Below, one piece after another: positions 35,647 through 45,011 of a DNA stretch of 64,000 bases. The notes below the pieces were generated by a model. That model saw nothing but the letters and a program-made list of their open reading frames with translations, had not been told where the DNA came from and made no database searches. The DNA comes from Pseudobacteriovorax sp. (lineage in GTDB: Bacteria; Bdellovibrionota_B; Oligoflexia; Oligoflexales; Oligoflexaceae), in assembly GCA_013215145.1 (NCBI GenBank), contig JABSRP010000017.1, positions 62,001 to 126,000 on the forward strand, read 5' to 3'. Within the stretch, counting starts at the first letter, position 1. Every line of letters begins with the position of its first letter. The position numbers were made by a program, and so were the translations under genes.

Positions 35647-36426
35647 TTGTTCAATTTAAGCTACGATTCAGCATTAATCGGTTTCCTGATCTTTATTCGC
35701 ATTTCGGGAATATTGTTTACTTTGCCAATTTTTGGCGATGAACCTACTCCTGTGCGGGTACGGGTTCTTTTATCAGTCGGATTATCCATCGTTATCTTCC
35801 CTATCGTTATGCCAGAATGGATGGATGCATTACCCAAATCAGGTTTAGAACTGCTTTTCATTGTGCTCAAGGAACTATTCATTGGGTTAAGTATCGGCTT
35901 TATCAGCCGCTTGTTTTTTGATGGAATTGTAATGGCCGCCAGTCTTGTTGGTTATCAAATGGGTTTTGGTATCGCAAATCTGTTGATTCCAGACGCTAAC
36001 ATTCAAATGAATTCGTTTACCGCTATGCATAGAATTTTTCTAATGTTGATTTTTTTGGTTCTGAATTTCCATCATACCTACGTCGAAGTCCTTGTGGATA
36101 GTTTTCGTCTGATTCCATGCGGTATGCCTGAGCTCAAAGGCGGTTTGGGAGAACTATTTATATACGCAACGGCATCAGTTTTTACTGTTTCGGTTCAGTT
36201 GTCTGCACCTGTGCTAGTAGCATTGATGTTTACTATGGCTGCACTAGGCTTGATAGCAAGAGCTGTTCCCCAAATAAATATCTTTACCATGAGTTTTCCG
36301 ACAAGTTTCTTTATCGGACTTTTGGTATACGTGGCTTCACTTCCCTATTTTCCTGAAATTGTGAAGACGAAATTTGTCGAAAATAGTCGCGATATCGGTA
36401 GTGCTATCGGGTGGATGACACCCTAG
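35647..36426 (+). CDS. fliR: Flagellar export gate protein FliR
   Basis: A 259-residue membrane protein with FliR features: ISGILFTLPIFGDEPTPVRVRVLLSVGLS, LKELFIGLSIGFISRLFFDGIVMAASLVGYQMGFGIA. It completes the FliPQR pore and contacts FlhB. The only plausible start is a TTG touching the fliQ stop, so translation likely depends on coupling to fliQ. Confidence 0.95.
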   Translation: MFNLSYDSALIGFLIFIRISGILFTLPIFGDEPTPVRVRVLLSVGLSIVIFPIVMPEWMDALPKSGLELLFIVLKELFIGLSIGFISRLFFDGIVMAASLVGYQMGFGIANLLIPDANIQMNSFTAMHRIFLMLIFLVLNFHHTYVEVLVDSFRLIPCGMPELKGGLGELFIYATASVFTVSVQLSAPVLVALMFTMAALGLIARAVPQINIFTMSFPTSFFIGLLVYVASLPYFPEIVKTKFVENSRDIGSAIGWMTP

Positions 36427-36438
36427 TTAGGATGATAG

Positions 36439-37506
36439 ATGGCAGAAGAAAACAAAGATAAGGAAGATAAAACCGAGGAAGCGACTCCAGAGCGTCGCGA
36501 GGAGTTCCGTGAAAAGGGACAGGTTGCTGTCTCAAAAGAGATCACGTCAGTTCTGATCTTGGCATCTTTGGTGACGACACTTTCTTTCTATTTTGCTTAT
36601 ATGGTTTCATCAATCATTAAGTATCTCCGCCAGTCCTTTGAAGGTCTAAAATATTCTAGTGCATCCCCTTATGAATTTAAGATGCAGCTTGTTTCCCACG
36701 GAATAGAGATTATAAAAGCTATTGGTCCACTTTTCATAGTTGGTACAACTATAGCTATTTTTGGGACGTTTATCCAAACAAGAATGAATTTTTCCTGGAA
36801 ACGTTTGGAGCCTAATTTTAAACGAATGAATCCTCTCACTGGTCTTGTGAGGATGTTTAGCTGGCAGGCAGTCATAGAACTGATAAAAGGTCTTGGTAAA
36901 ATGTCTGCGGTGGGAATTGTGGGCTATCTCATTTTATATAGCGAGTGGACAACAGTACCTGGACTTATGGAGTATCCTATTGTTCAGACTTGGATCTATT
37001 GGGCGGAGATTACTAAGATCTTATTTTGGGCTGTTGCTGGTTTGATGGTTTTTGTCGCAGCGATTGATTACACCTATAACTGGTTTGAAATGGAAAAGCA
37101 GTTAAAGATGACCAAACAAGAGGTCAAAGAGGAATTTAAAAAGCGCGAATCAGATCCACATGTCAAGGCGCGAATGAAGCGAATGCAGCGCGATATTTCG
37201 ATGGCAAAGGCTGTTAAGGCAACAAAAACGGCAACAGCCGTTATTACCAACCCGACTCATTACGCGGTGGCGATCAAATATGAAATGGGAATGACCGCTC
37301 CTGTAGTCGTTGCTAAAGGCAAGGAATTAACAGCGTTGAGGATGAGAGAGGTTGCTGTTGAATTTGATATTCCCATCGTAGAAAATAAACCCCTAGCCAG
37401 AACACTGTTTAAGATCGTTAAAGTTGGGGAAGAAATTCCTGAGTCTCTTTACCAGGCCGTATCAGAAGTCATTCGTTATGTTTTCTCTATTAAAGGGCGA
37501 AAATGA
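36439..37506 (+). CDS. flhB: Flagellar export switch protein FlhB
   Basis: A 355-residue protein with four membrane helices and the cytoplasmic export-switch domain. The N-terminus EDKTEEATPERREEFREKGQVA is diagnostic. The self-cleavage site N271-PTH (residues 271-274, followed by YAVAIKYE) is intact, so substrate switching from hook to filament should work normally. The stop overlaps the flhA start by four bases (ATGA). Confidence 0.97.
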   Translation: MAEENKDKEDKTEEATPERREEFREKGQVAVSKEITSVLILASLVTTLSFYFAYMVSSIIKYLRQSFEGLKYSSASPYEFKMQLVSHGIEIIKAIGPLFIVGTTIAIFGTFIQTRMNFSWKRLEPNFKRMNPLTGLVRMFSWQAVIELIKGLGKMSAVGIVGYLILYSEWTTVPGLMEYPIVQTWIYWAEITKILFWAVAGLMVFVAAIDYTYNWFEMEKQLKMTKQEVKEEFKKRESDPHVKARMKRMQRDISMAKAVKATKTATAVITNPTHYAVAIKYEMGMTAPVVVAKGKELTALRMREVAVEFDIPIVENKPLARTLFKIVKVGEEIPESLYQAVSEVIRYVFSIKGRK

Positions 37507-39602
37507 TGGCAGAAACAGCAGCAAAACCAACCTCTAAGAATTTCCTGTCTGTTATGAAATCGCCAGATGTTCAGTTTGCAGTTGGAGTTTTTGGAATTAT
37601 TCTCACAATGATTTTGCCTTTGCCTCCTATTCTTCTGGACTTATTACTTTCTATTTCGATATCCGTTTCTTTCATTGTCTTGCTAGTTGCAATCTATGTA
37701 AAAGAACCTCTAGACTTTTCAACATTTCCAACAGTTCTCCTTATAACTACTTTACTAAGATTAAGTCTGAATGTTGCTACAACACGCAGTATTCTACTAG
37801 ACGCACCGACTGGAAATGTCAGTAGCGTCATCAGTGCTTTCGGGAATTTCGTTGTAGGAGGCAATTACTTTGTCGGTTTTGTGATCTTTGCGATTTTAGT
37901 GATTATAAACTTTATTGTAATCACTAAGGGTGCTGGTCGTGTTGCTGAGGTCGGTGCCCGATTTACTTTGGATGCAATGCCAGGTAAACAGATGGCAATT
38001 GATGCCGAGCTTAATGCTGGATTAATTGATAAAAAGGAAGCAAAACGACGAAGGACGAAAGTCGAGACACAGGCAGATTTTTATGGTGCCATGGATGGTG
38101 CATCAAAATTTGTTCGCGGAGATGCTATCGCTGGGATCATTATAACGGCGATTAATATTATCGTTGGGCTCATCGTCGGAGTTGTAATCTATGGCATGTC
38201 TTTTTCAAATGCGGGGGAAGTATTTACTCTTCTGACTGTAGGAGATGGATTGGTATCACAGATTCCAGCTCTGGTGATCTCAACTGCGGCAGGTATTGTC
38301 GTGACGAGGGCAGGAGCTGACGAAAGAGCAATCAGTTTTGAAATGAGCGATCAGTTTCTTTCCCATCCAAAAGCGCTTTACATATCTAGTGGAATACTAG
38401 CGCTCATCGGGATTGTGCCTGGTATGCCGCTGGCTCCTTTCGGAGTACTTGCAATTGCCTGTTTTTTTATAGCTCGATATGCTTCTAAACTAATGGAAAA
38501 GAAACTCAAAGAGGAGGCTGAAAGGAAAGATGCAGAAGAGACGGAAGAAGCGTCGCCGGATACTATAGAATCTTTATTGCATATTGATTATCTTGCACTA
38601 GAGGTAGGGGTAGGGTTAATTCCTTTAGTAGATAATAAACAAGATGGAGAGGTGCTTGAAAGGATAGTTTCGACACGAAAACAGTTTGCTCAAGATTTAG
38701 GGTTGGTTGTCCCAATGGTAATGGTAAGAGACAACATCCAATTGAAGCCTGGAGAGTACCAACTGTTGTTAAAAGGTAATCCTATCGGAAAGGGTAGTCT
38801 CATGGTTGACTATCTTCTGGCCATGGATCCTGGTGATGTTTTGGAGCCTATAGATGGAATTCCTGGAAAGGAACCTGCATACGGTCTTGATGCGATTTGG
38901 ATCAAAGCGTCCCATAAAGAAGAAGCGACTTTCAGGGGTTATACAGTCGTGAATTGTTCGACTATAATTGTCACTCATCTGACAAAACTTATCGAGGAAC
39001 ATGCGCAAGAACTGATTGGCCGACAGGAAGTTCAAAATCTTGTTGATACTCTCAGAGACGAATATCCTAAAGTTGTCGAGGAGGTGCTAGGAGCAGATCG
39101 CCTTGCTTTGGGAGATGTAGTAAAGGTCTTACAAAATTTACTTGAAGAGAAAGTAAATATAAGAGATTTACTAACTATTTTCGAGACCCTAGCTGATAAT
39201 TGTCGGACTATAAAGAACCCAGAAGTTTTAACACGGTATGTACGCAAAGCTTTGGGCCGTGGTATCATTAAAAAGTACCTCGATTTGGATGCAAAGCTCA
39301 CTGTAGTCACATTAGATCGCGCTGTTGAAGATTTGATGGTAGCTGGTCTCCAGCATCATGAAGATGGTTCCACGTCTATGCGATTGGAGCCGGAAACTGC
39401 TCAAAGAATTTTAAATAGTATCGCTACTACACTCGAGTCTTTTCAAGATCATGGTAGCCAACCGCTGATTCTATGTGGATCACTGGTAAGGTGGGAGCTT
39501 AAAAAGCTGATAAATCGTTTTATACCGGGAGTCGTCGTGCTGGCATTTGATGAAATCCCACCAGGTGTGAGCACAAATTCAATCGGAATCGTTTCGATCT
39601 GA
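37503..39602 (+). CDS. flhA: Flagellar export protein FlhA
   Basis: A 699-residue export-gate protein: about eight N-terminal membrane helices, the FHIPEP-type signature region (RFTLDAMPGKQMAIDAELNAGLID, then RRTKVETQADFYGAMDGASKFVRGDAI), and a large cytosolic domain that docks chaperone-substrate complexes. It forms the nonameric ring and uses the proton motive force. A second ATG lies three bases downstream of the first. Confidence 0.97.
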   Translation: MMAETAAKPTSKNFLSVMKSPDVQFAVGVFGIILTMILPLPPILLDLLLSISISVSFIVLLVAIYVKEPLDFSTFPTVLLITTLLRLSLNVATTRSILLDAPTGNVSSVISAFGNFVVGGNYFVGFVIFAILVIINFIVITKGAGRVAEVGARFTLDAMPGKQMAIDAELNAGLIDKKEAKRRRTKVETQADFYGAMDGASKFVRGDAIAGIIITAINIIVGLIVGVVIYGMSFSNAGEVFTLLTVGDGLVSQIPALVISTAAGIVVTRAGADERAISFEMSDQFLSHPKALYISSGILALIGIVPGMPLAPFGVLAIACFFIARYASKLMEKKLKEEAERKDAEETEEASPDTIESLLHIDYLALEVGVGLIPLVDNKQDGEVLERIVSTRKQFAQDLGLVVPMVMVRDNIQLKPGEYQLLLKGNPIGKGSLMVDYLLAMDPGDVLEPIDGIPGKEPAYGLDAIWIKASHKEEATFRGYTVVNCSTIIVTHLTKLIEEHAQELIGRQEVQNLVDTLRDEYPKVVEEVLGADRLALGDVVKVLQNLLEEKVNIRDLLTIFETLADNCRTIKNPEVLTRYVRKALGRGIIKKYLDLDAKLTVVTLDRAVEDLMVAGLQHHEDGSTSMRLEPETAQRILNSIATTLESFQDHGSQPLILCGSLVRWELKKLINRFIPGVVVLAFDEIPPGVSTNSIGIVSI

Positions 39603-39611
39603 GGGACTTAG

Positions 39612-40787
39612 ATGAACGTAATGACATTCGAGGCATCTACGATGAAGGATGCAATCAAGAAAGTTAAGTCAGAATTTGGGTCTGACGCGGTCATCTTAGA
39701 TACGAAAGAGAGGAATGCGCCCGACAGGGGAAAATGGTTTGAGGTTACGGCGACGCCGAGTGGAGTTCCAGGTTCGCGAGAGCTGGGGGCTTCAAAATCA
39801 TCTGGCGGTTATTCGATAAGCCCCGATGAATTGATCAACTGGCAGAAAAAACTAGACTCCTTTGAAGATAGGCTTAAAGAAATAAAACAGAATGCTTTAC
39901 AACGGGAGCATCTGTTTCGGGTCGAAAGCTCCATCGAAGAAATACGGGTCCTTATCGTAGACTACCTTACTAGAAAAGTTGATGCAGCAGCTCACGGACT
40001 GACCGAGCCAATGGCTAACATCGTAAACCAAATTAAGGTCATGCAGATCAATCAGACCACTGTTTCCAAACTTGCTAAATTTCTGAAAAGCTTGCCTGCA
40101 GAACCGTCCAATAACGAAGATATATTTGAATTCTATCAACGCCATGCAATCAAGTGGTTTATGAAACGCATCAAAATTGCCCAGAAGTGGGAGAACGGTG
40201 ATGAGTTGCCTGTCAGAATCCTTGTTGGACCGTCGGGCGTGGGAAAAAGTACTATTGCTGCAAAAATTGCCTATTATCTTTCCCGTCAGGATAGAGGAAA
40301 AACTCTTTTAGTTAATTTCGATAAAAAGCGTTTGGGCGCCGCCGAACAATCGAGGCTCTACGCAAAGGTTTTAGATTTATCCTTCGAGAGAATTACCGAA
40401 GCCTACGAACTCAAGCAGGTCATTGAATCACACAATGATATTTCGTCTGTTATTGTCGATACGGGAGGACGTAGTCCTAAGCGTATGGATGAAATCACTG
40501 AATTGATGGAATTTGAGAAACTTCGATTAAATCACAGTTATCACCTAGTACAGTCAATGACAGACAACAAATCGCAGATGGAACGATCCGTAAGAGCCTT
40601 TCAAAAGTTAGGAATCACGAGCCTACTATTCACAAAGATGGACGAAAGTTGGATCTATGGTGATGTCTTTAATATTTCAGACAAATGGAGAATTCCACTA
40701 AGTTGGTTCAGTGTTGGTCAAGGAATTCCAGATGACCTAGAGATGGCTTCCCGTGAGAGGTTGGTGGAGAGAATAATTGGGGTTTAA
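39612..40787 (+). CDS. flhF: Flagellar biosynthesis GTPase FlhF
   Basis: A 391-residue SRP-type GTPase. Its N-terminal half is a regulatory B/N region (MTFEASTMKDAIKKVKSEFGSDAVILDTK). G1 is GPSGVGKSTIAAK (from ~201), G2 FDKKRLGAAEQ, G3 VDTGGRSP (DTAGR in most), G4 TKMDE and a C-terminal SVGQGIPDDLEMA. It sets the site and number of polar flagella with FlhG, encoded next. Confidence 0.95.
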   Translation: MNVMTFEASTMKDAIKKVKSEFGSDAVILDTKERNAPDRGKWFEVTATPSGVPGSRELGASKSSGGYSISPDELINWQKKLDSFEDRLKEIKQNALQREHLFRVESSIEEIRVLIVDYLTRKVDAAAHGLTEPMANIVNQIKVMQINQTTVSKLAKFLKSLPAEPSNNEDIFEFYQRHAIKWFMKRIKIAQKWENGDELPVRILVGPSGVGKSTIAAKIAYYLSRQDRGKTLLVNFDKKRLGAAEQSRLYAKVLDLSFERITEAYELKQVIESHNDISSVIVDTGGRSPKRMDEITELMEFEKLRLNHSYHLVQSMTDNKSQMERSVRAFQKLGITSLLFTKMDESWIYGDVFNISDKWRIPLSWFSVGQGIPDDLEMASRERLVERIIGV

Positions 40788-40790
40788 TAA

Positions 40791-41612
40791 TTGAGTAAGC
40801 CAAGAAAAACACAATTTATCAGTATCGCCAGCGGTAAGGGGGGCGTCGGTAAAACTCTGACCGTTGTCAATCTTGCTCTTGCCGCAAAGAGGGCAGGAAA
40901 AGCCTCAATGATCTTCGATGGAGATCTAGGAATGGCAAATGTTGATATCGTAATGGGTTTAAGGCCGAGATATACGTTAGCGGATGTTCTTACCGGTGAA
41001 ATCGTGCTTGAAGAAGTAGTCATTCAAGGGCCACAGGGTATCGATCTGATCCCTGGTGGTTCAGGAGTTAGTCGAATTGCGGATACCTCACTAAGCCAAA
41101 GGATATCTCTGCTTGATGATTTGGAAACCTTGAGTTCTGCTTACGATTTCATCTTTATTGATAGCGGGGCGGGAATAGCTGAAACGGTAATTCACCTAAA
41201 TAGTGTCGCAGACAGAATTGTTGTCGTCACGACACCTGAACCTCACGCCATGACAGATGCCTATGCCTTTATCAAGGTAATGAACGAAAAACATGGATCA
41301 ATTGATTTTGATTTGATTGTTAACCAAACTGTAAGTAGAGATCAGGGGCTAAAGACTGCAGACAGAATATCCGAAGTAGCCCGAAGATTCCTAAAGGTGA
41401 ATGTAAAACTACTCGGGACAGTACCATTTGAAGATACAATATCAAGGGTGGTCATGAACCAGTCAATGGGTGAAGATATCGTAGCTCACACGAGAGCAGG
41501 TCAGGCGTGGAACGATATGGCGATCAGGCTAATAGAAATGGGACAAAAATTCTCGGATCGATCCTGGGAAAGCCTGATATTCCCAGCAGACCAGGGTGTT
41601 ATTCGAATCTAA
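40791..41612 (+). CDS. flhG: Flagellar number regulator FlhG (FleN/YlxH)
   Basis: A 273-residue MinD/ParA-type ATPase with deviant Walker A SGKGGVGKT (Lys16 and Lys21), FDGDLGMANVDIVMGL, and IDSGAGIAETVIHL. In this family it limits flagellar number and acts on FlhF. The start is TTG at 40791, three bases after the flhF stop. It has a normal length. Confidence 0.94.
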   Translation: MSKPRKTQFISIASGKGGVGKTLTVVNLALAAKRAGKASMIFDGDLGMANVDIVMGLRPRYTLADVLTGEIVLEEVVIQGPQGIDLIPGGSGVSRIADTSLSQRISLLDDLETLSSAYDFIFIDSGAGIAETVIHLNSVADRIVVVTTPEPHAMTDAYAFIKVMNEKHGSIDFDLIVNQTVSRDQGLKTADRISEVARRFLKVNVKLLGTVPFEDTISRVVMNQSMGEDIVAHTRAGQAWNDMAIRLIEMGQKFSDRSWESLIFPADQGVIRI

Positions 41613-41638
41613 ATTGTGAAGGACAAGGGGATCGTTGA

Positions 41639-42397
41639 ATGAAGGGACTGGTTAAGCGATACAAACAGGATACCAAGGGTGTTGATGGGAAACTCCGTGA
41701 TCAACTGATTATGGATTACGCACCCCTGATTCGATTTGTCGCTCAGAGAATTGCTGCGCGTTTGCCGTCCAATATTGATATTGACGATCTTATCAGTGCG
41801 GGGGTTATCGGCTTGATGGACGCCATTGAAAAATACGACCCCTCCCGTGACAATAAATTTAAAACATACGCTGAGTTCCGGATTAGGGGCGCAATTCTTG
41901 ACGAACTTAGGTCGCAGGATTGGGTTCCGAGAAGTGTCCGTGACAAAGCGAAGAAAATTGAAAAGACCTATGCTGAGCTCGAACAGAAATTCGGCAGAGC
42001 AGTGTCAGATCAGGAGATATCCAATGCTCTCGGAGTGTCATTGGAGGAGTACTACGACATGGTTGCGAAAGTTAAAGCCGTAACCTTGCTATCCATTGAC
42101 GAACTATCCGGTCCTAATCAACAGGATAAAAAAAGCCTACTTGAATGTCTTGAGAATGTCAGTTCTAAAAACCCTTTTACCCAATTAAAAAGCAAAGGAG
42201 TGAGGGAGCTCCTCATTAAGAACATAGAAGATCTTCCGGAAAAACAAAAACTTGTCCTATCCCTATATTATTACGAAGATTTGAATTTAAAAGAAATTGG
42301 TAAGATACTTGAGGTGACTGAATCAAGGGTTAGTCAGTTACATACTCAGGCAGTTGAAAAATTACGTTCACGTTTAAAACCATTACTAACAGATTAG
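41639..42397 (+). CDS. fliA: RNA polymerase sigma-28 factor FliA
   Basis: A 252-residue sigma factor for late flagellar genes. Region 2 holds DDLISAGVIGLMDAIEKYDPSRDNKFKTYAEFRIRGAILDELRSQDWVPRSVR, which is FliA-specific. Region 3 and region 4 follow (DLNLKEIGKILEVTESRVSQLHTQAVEKLR). No flgM is nearby. It follows flhG, as in polar-flagellate bacteria, in the same operon. Confidence 0.95.
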   Translation: MKGLVKRYKQDTKGVDGKLRDQLIMDYAPLIRFVAQRIAARLPSNIDIDDLISAGVIGLMDAIEKYDPSRDNKFKTYAEFRIRGAILDELRSQDWVPRSVRDKAKKIEKTYAELEQKFGRAVSDQEISNALGVSLEEYYDMVAKVKAVTLLSIDELSGPNQQDKKSLLECLENVSSKNPFTQLKSKGVRELLIKNIEDLPEKQKLVLSLYYYEDLNLKEIGKILEVTESRVSQLHTQAVEKLRSRLKPLLTD

Positions 42398-42406
42398 GAG
42401 TTCATA

Positions 42407-42814
42407 ATGGGTGGAATAATAAGACCAGATCTAAAAATACTCGTCGTGGATGATTTCCCGACTATGCGGCGCATCGTGAAAACGCTTCTTAAGCAGAATG
42501 GTTTTCATAATTTCGTAGAGGCAGAAGATGGGGAAATCGCCCTGCGCACGTTGAAGGAGCATGGTGATTTTGAACTAATCGTGTCTGATTGGAATATGCC
42601 TAATATGACTGGCCTTGAGTTCCTCAAAACTGTCAGAGCCGATGATAAATTTAAGCATTTGCCTTTTCTGATGGTGACTGCAGAAGCCGAGAAAGAAAAC
42701 ATTATCGAGGCTGTTAAGTCAGGTGTGAGTAATTATATCGTAAAGCCGTTTACGGGTCAGGCTTTGAAGGAAAAGCTTGATAAGATTGATGCAAGTCTTA
42801 AAAAAGCGAACTAA
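42407..42814 (+). CDS. cheY: Chemotaxis response regulator CheY
   Basis: A 135-residue single-domain receiver with all active residues: Asp15/Asp16, phosphoacceptor Asp61 ([11 protein letters not shown]), Thr91 and Lys113 (IVKPF). It has the CheY-specific [12 protein letters not shown] and TAEAEKENI segments. When phosphorylated it would bind FliM, whose CheY-binding peptide is present in this window. CheA is not nearby. Confidence 0.95.
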   Translation: MGGIIRPDLKILVVDDFPTMRRIVKTLLKQNGFHNFVEAEDGEIALRTLKEHGDFELIVSDWNMPNMTGLEFLKTVRADDKFKHLPFLMVTAEAEKENIIEAVKSGVSNYIVKPFTGQALKEKLDKIDASLKKAN

Positions 42815-42823
42815 GGGGGATAT

Positions 42824-43246
42824 ATGGGACAGGGCACAGATAACTCAGATCGGGGTTTTGACGTTGAACTGATCAATAAATACCCTAGATCTAACAGACG
42901 TTTGTCCGTAAACATTGCACGATATGGCATCAGTATCGATAACAAAGAGGAATCTGGTCAGACTGTTCATATAAGTCCTCATGGGATTCAGTTTCGTTCC
43001 GTGGATAATTTCTCTGAAGGAGACTTGCTTAAAGTTCACGTTAACCTACCTAACTATTGGGAGAGAAAGCAACGTTTCGTTGATTATGGTCGCATCGACA
43101 CTCCTAATGATTTCAAAATCCTTGTTAAGGTAGTTTCTTCTGAGGAAATAGGAAAACGCGGCAAAAAGAAAATGATCATATGCCGCACCGTGAATATGGA
43201 CCAGGTTGACGAACAAGTTTTAAAAGCTTTTCTGCAGGAAGGCTAG
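42824..43246 (+). CDS. PilZ-like domain protein
   Basis: A 140-residue soluble protein. It has arginines in the R-x3-R spacing (YPRSNRRLSV), then HISPHGIQFRS, comparable to the [D/N]-x-S-x-x-G motif of PilZ, and strands GDLLKVHVNLPNYW. The Asp/Asn is His here, so c-di-GMP binding is possible but not proven. It sits in the flagellar operon between cheY and a DUF2802-like gene, a position fitting a motility brake. Confidence 0.65.
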   Translation: MGQGTDNSDRGFDVELINKYPRSNRRLSVNIARYGISIDNKEESGQTVHISPHGIQFRSVDNFSEGDLLKVHVNLPNYWERKQRFVDYGRIDTPNDFKILVKVVSSEEIGKRGKKKMIICRTVNMDQVDEQVLKAFLQEG

Positions 43247-43837
43247 ATGTTAACGATACTTCTTATTTTTTTGGTCGTAGTCGATCTATTTATGCTAGGG
43301 GCTATTTACTTTATTGGTAAAGAGCAGGCCAAGCCTATAGAAATTCTCAAAGAAATTAGTCAAGAAAAACGAGAATTGAAAGAATTAGCCCAATCTCTCA
43401 AGGAAGACCTGTCGCTCAAAATGAGCAAAGCAGACGATATTTTCAAAAAAATAAATGCAGTGGCTGCTGAGGCTGAGATTGAAGCCCGAAGGTATCGAGA
43501 AACTCTGAATCACGAAATGTCAGCGTCTCTACAAGAATTTTCAGAAAAGATGGAAAAAACCTCACAGTCTTTGAATCGCGATCGAGCAGCAATAGGATCC
43601 TTAGTCTCAAAGGCAAAAGGGCAACGAGAGTTGCTACGAAAGTCTATTCGACAAGGCGAAAAGCTTGCTGGATTCTTCAACAAAAAGGTCCCCTACGAAC
43701 AAGTGTTAGAGGAGATTGAAGATAAAAAATACACAGACGCACGTGAATTACTGTCTAAAGGCATGCCGATAGACGAGGTGGCCCTTGAAGTGGGACTACC
43801 TAGTTCAGAAGTGGCGTTGATTTCGCATATAGGCTAG
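43247..43837 (+). CDS. DUF2802-like membrane-anchored protein
   Basis: A 196-residue protein with one N-terminal membrane helix (residues 2-23), a long coiled coil (~30-135) and a C-terminal helix-turn-helix-like end (YTDARELLSKGMPIDEVALEVGLPSSEVALISHIG) as in DUF2802 proteins of flagellar/chemotaxis operons. It begins directly after the stop of the PilZ-like gene. It closes the flagellar operon. Confidence 0.75.
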   Translation: MLTILLIFLVVVDLFMLGAIYFIGKEQAKPIEILKEISQEKRELKELAQSLKEDLSLKMSKADDIFKKINAVAAEAEIEARRYRETLNHEMSASLQEFSEKMEKTSQSLNRDRAAIGSLVSKAKGQRELLRKSIRQGEKLAGFFNKKVPYEQVLEEIEDKKYTDARELLSKGMPIDEVALEVGLPSSEVALISHIG

Positions 43838-43889
43838 ATAGTCAGTTCATATATCAATATCAGATAAATAATAGAGGAAAAAACACGTC

Positions 43890-44150
43890 CTACTTATTTT
43901 TTTTCAAGAATAGGCGTCTAAAAATCCAATCTAGAATATAAAGAGAACAATTGACAATAATAGAGAATCCGAAAAAAGGGCCTTTTATTCTACTTCGTGA
44001 CGATATGTCTCCTTCAGCAACTCCTAAGAAACTCCAAAACTCTGATTCGAAAGCGGCAGATAGAAAAAAAGCAGATACAATAGTGATAGCAAAATAAATT
44101 TTGTGAACGATTGAGCGTTTGCCTTTTGATTCTTTAATACTATTCATCAA
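43890..44150 (-). CDS. Small two-helix membrane protein
   Basis: An 86-residue protein with two hydrophobic segments (residues ~17-38 and ~58-76) and a basic C-terminus (RRLFLKKNK). Not recognised. It overlaps the preceding 194-residue gene by 11 bases, so the two are expected to be cotranslated. Could be an immunity-like partner, by context only. Confidence 0.5.
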   Translation of the reverse strand: MMNSIKESKGKRSIVHKIYFAITIVSAFFLSAAFESEFWSFLGVAEGDISSRSRIKGPFFGFSIIVNCSLYILDWIFRRLFLKKNK

Positions 44151-44724
44151 TTAATGTGTCCATGCCGTGCGCTTTACTTTGCTTCATGTAGGGTTCACTA
44201 AAGCTCTCCGCAAAGGAGGTAAGAGAATCTATCATTGCTTTTCCTAAGGCTTTTACTCCTTCTTTTGCATAATGAAATTGTTTATCCCTAGTAAAACCTA
44301 TCTCTTCTTCTAGAACTTGATTGCTATCAGCATAGAGATCGATCCTTCCGGACCATTTTCCAAAAGAATGCGTAAAATCACCTGTTTTGTTGATTTTAAG
44401 TGATAGACCATTCAATGTCCTTGATCCTAGTATATCACCACCCTTGTCAACAAACTTACTGAATTGATTGATTTTCTTGCCGGTATACATAATGGGTTTT
44501 GAAAAAATTCCCCCGGCAGCGATAGCTTTGTCAGAGAGGGAGGCGCTTGGATCTAATAGGGTCACCCCATCAGCCACAGGGCTCATAGTATAGATTGTCG
44601 AGAGAGACTTTTGATAGCCAAGTATCATGCCTTCCGTTGAAGCTTTTTGAAGGGCGATATTTTGACTAGTTGCTTGATTTCCATAAAAGTCAAAGTGCCA
44701 AATCCAAATGGAGGTTAGGCGCAT
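44140..44724 (-). CDS. Hypothetical protein paired with a small membrane protein
   Basis: A 194-residue protein without signal or membrane segments, which I do not recognise. The sequence (GNQATSQNIALQKASTEG...DILGSRTLNGLSL...HYAKEGVKALGKAMIDSLTSF) does not match a family I can name; it has the look of an orphan toxin or Rhs-tip remnant. The frame is closed upstream by TAA nine bases before the ATG, and no ribosome site is visible. Opposite in direction to both flanking operons. Confidence 0.5.
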   Translation of the reverse strand: MRLTSIWIWHFDFYGNQATSQNIALQKASTEGMILGYQKSLSTIYTMSPVADGVTLLDPSASLSDKAIAAGGIFSKPIMYTGKKINQFSKFVDKGGDILGSRTLNGLSLKINKTGDFTHSFGKWSGRIDLYADSNQVLEEEIGFTRDKQFHYAKEGVKALGKAMIDSLTSFAESFSEPYMKQSKAHGMDTLIDE

Positions 44725-45011
44725 AAGCTTTTATGCTATTGGATCGATTATTTATAATTACTAACCTAATTTAGCTATCTTTAACCCTAAGGTAGGCTCG
44801 GATTTTCATCCCACAACTATTGCAAATCTCGCGTACAGAAAAACGATATCATTTAATTGCAAACATTTTCCTACCAATATTCGGTCGTTTAGCCCAATTG
44901 AAGCTGGTCGAAAAACAAAATTAGCCACAAAAACGCAATATTTTCTTGTGAAATGCCTCTCCTAAAAGACAGCTAAAACGATGATTGTTCAAAAGGACCA
45001 AAGGAAGAGTT

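Noticed and set aside
43867..43905. Possible terminator at the end of the flagellar operon
   Set aside because: The only stem is 4-5 bp with mismatches; the T-run is inside the minus-strand coding frame.
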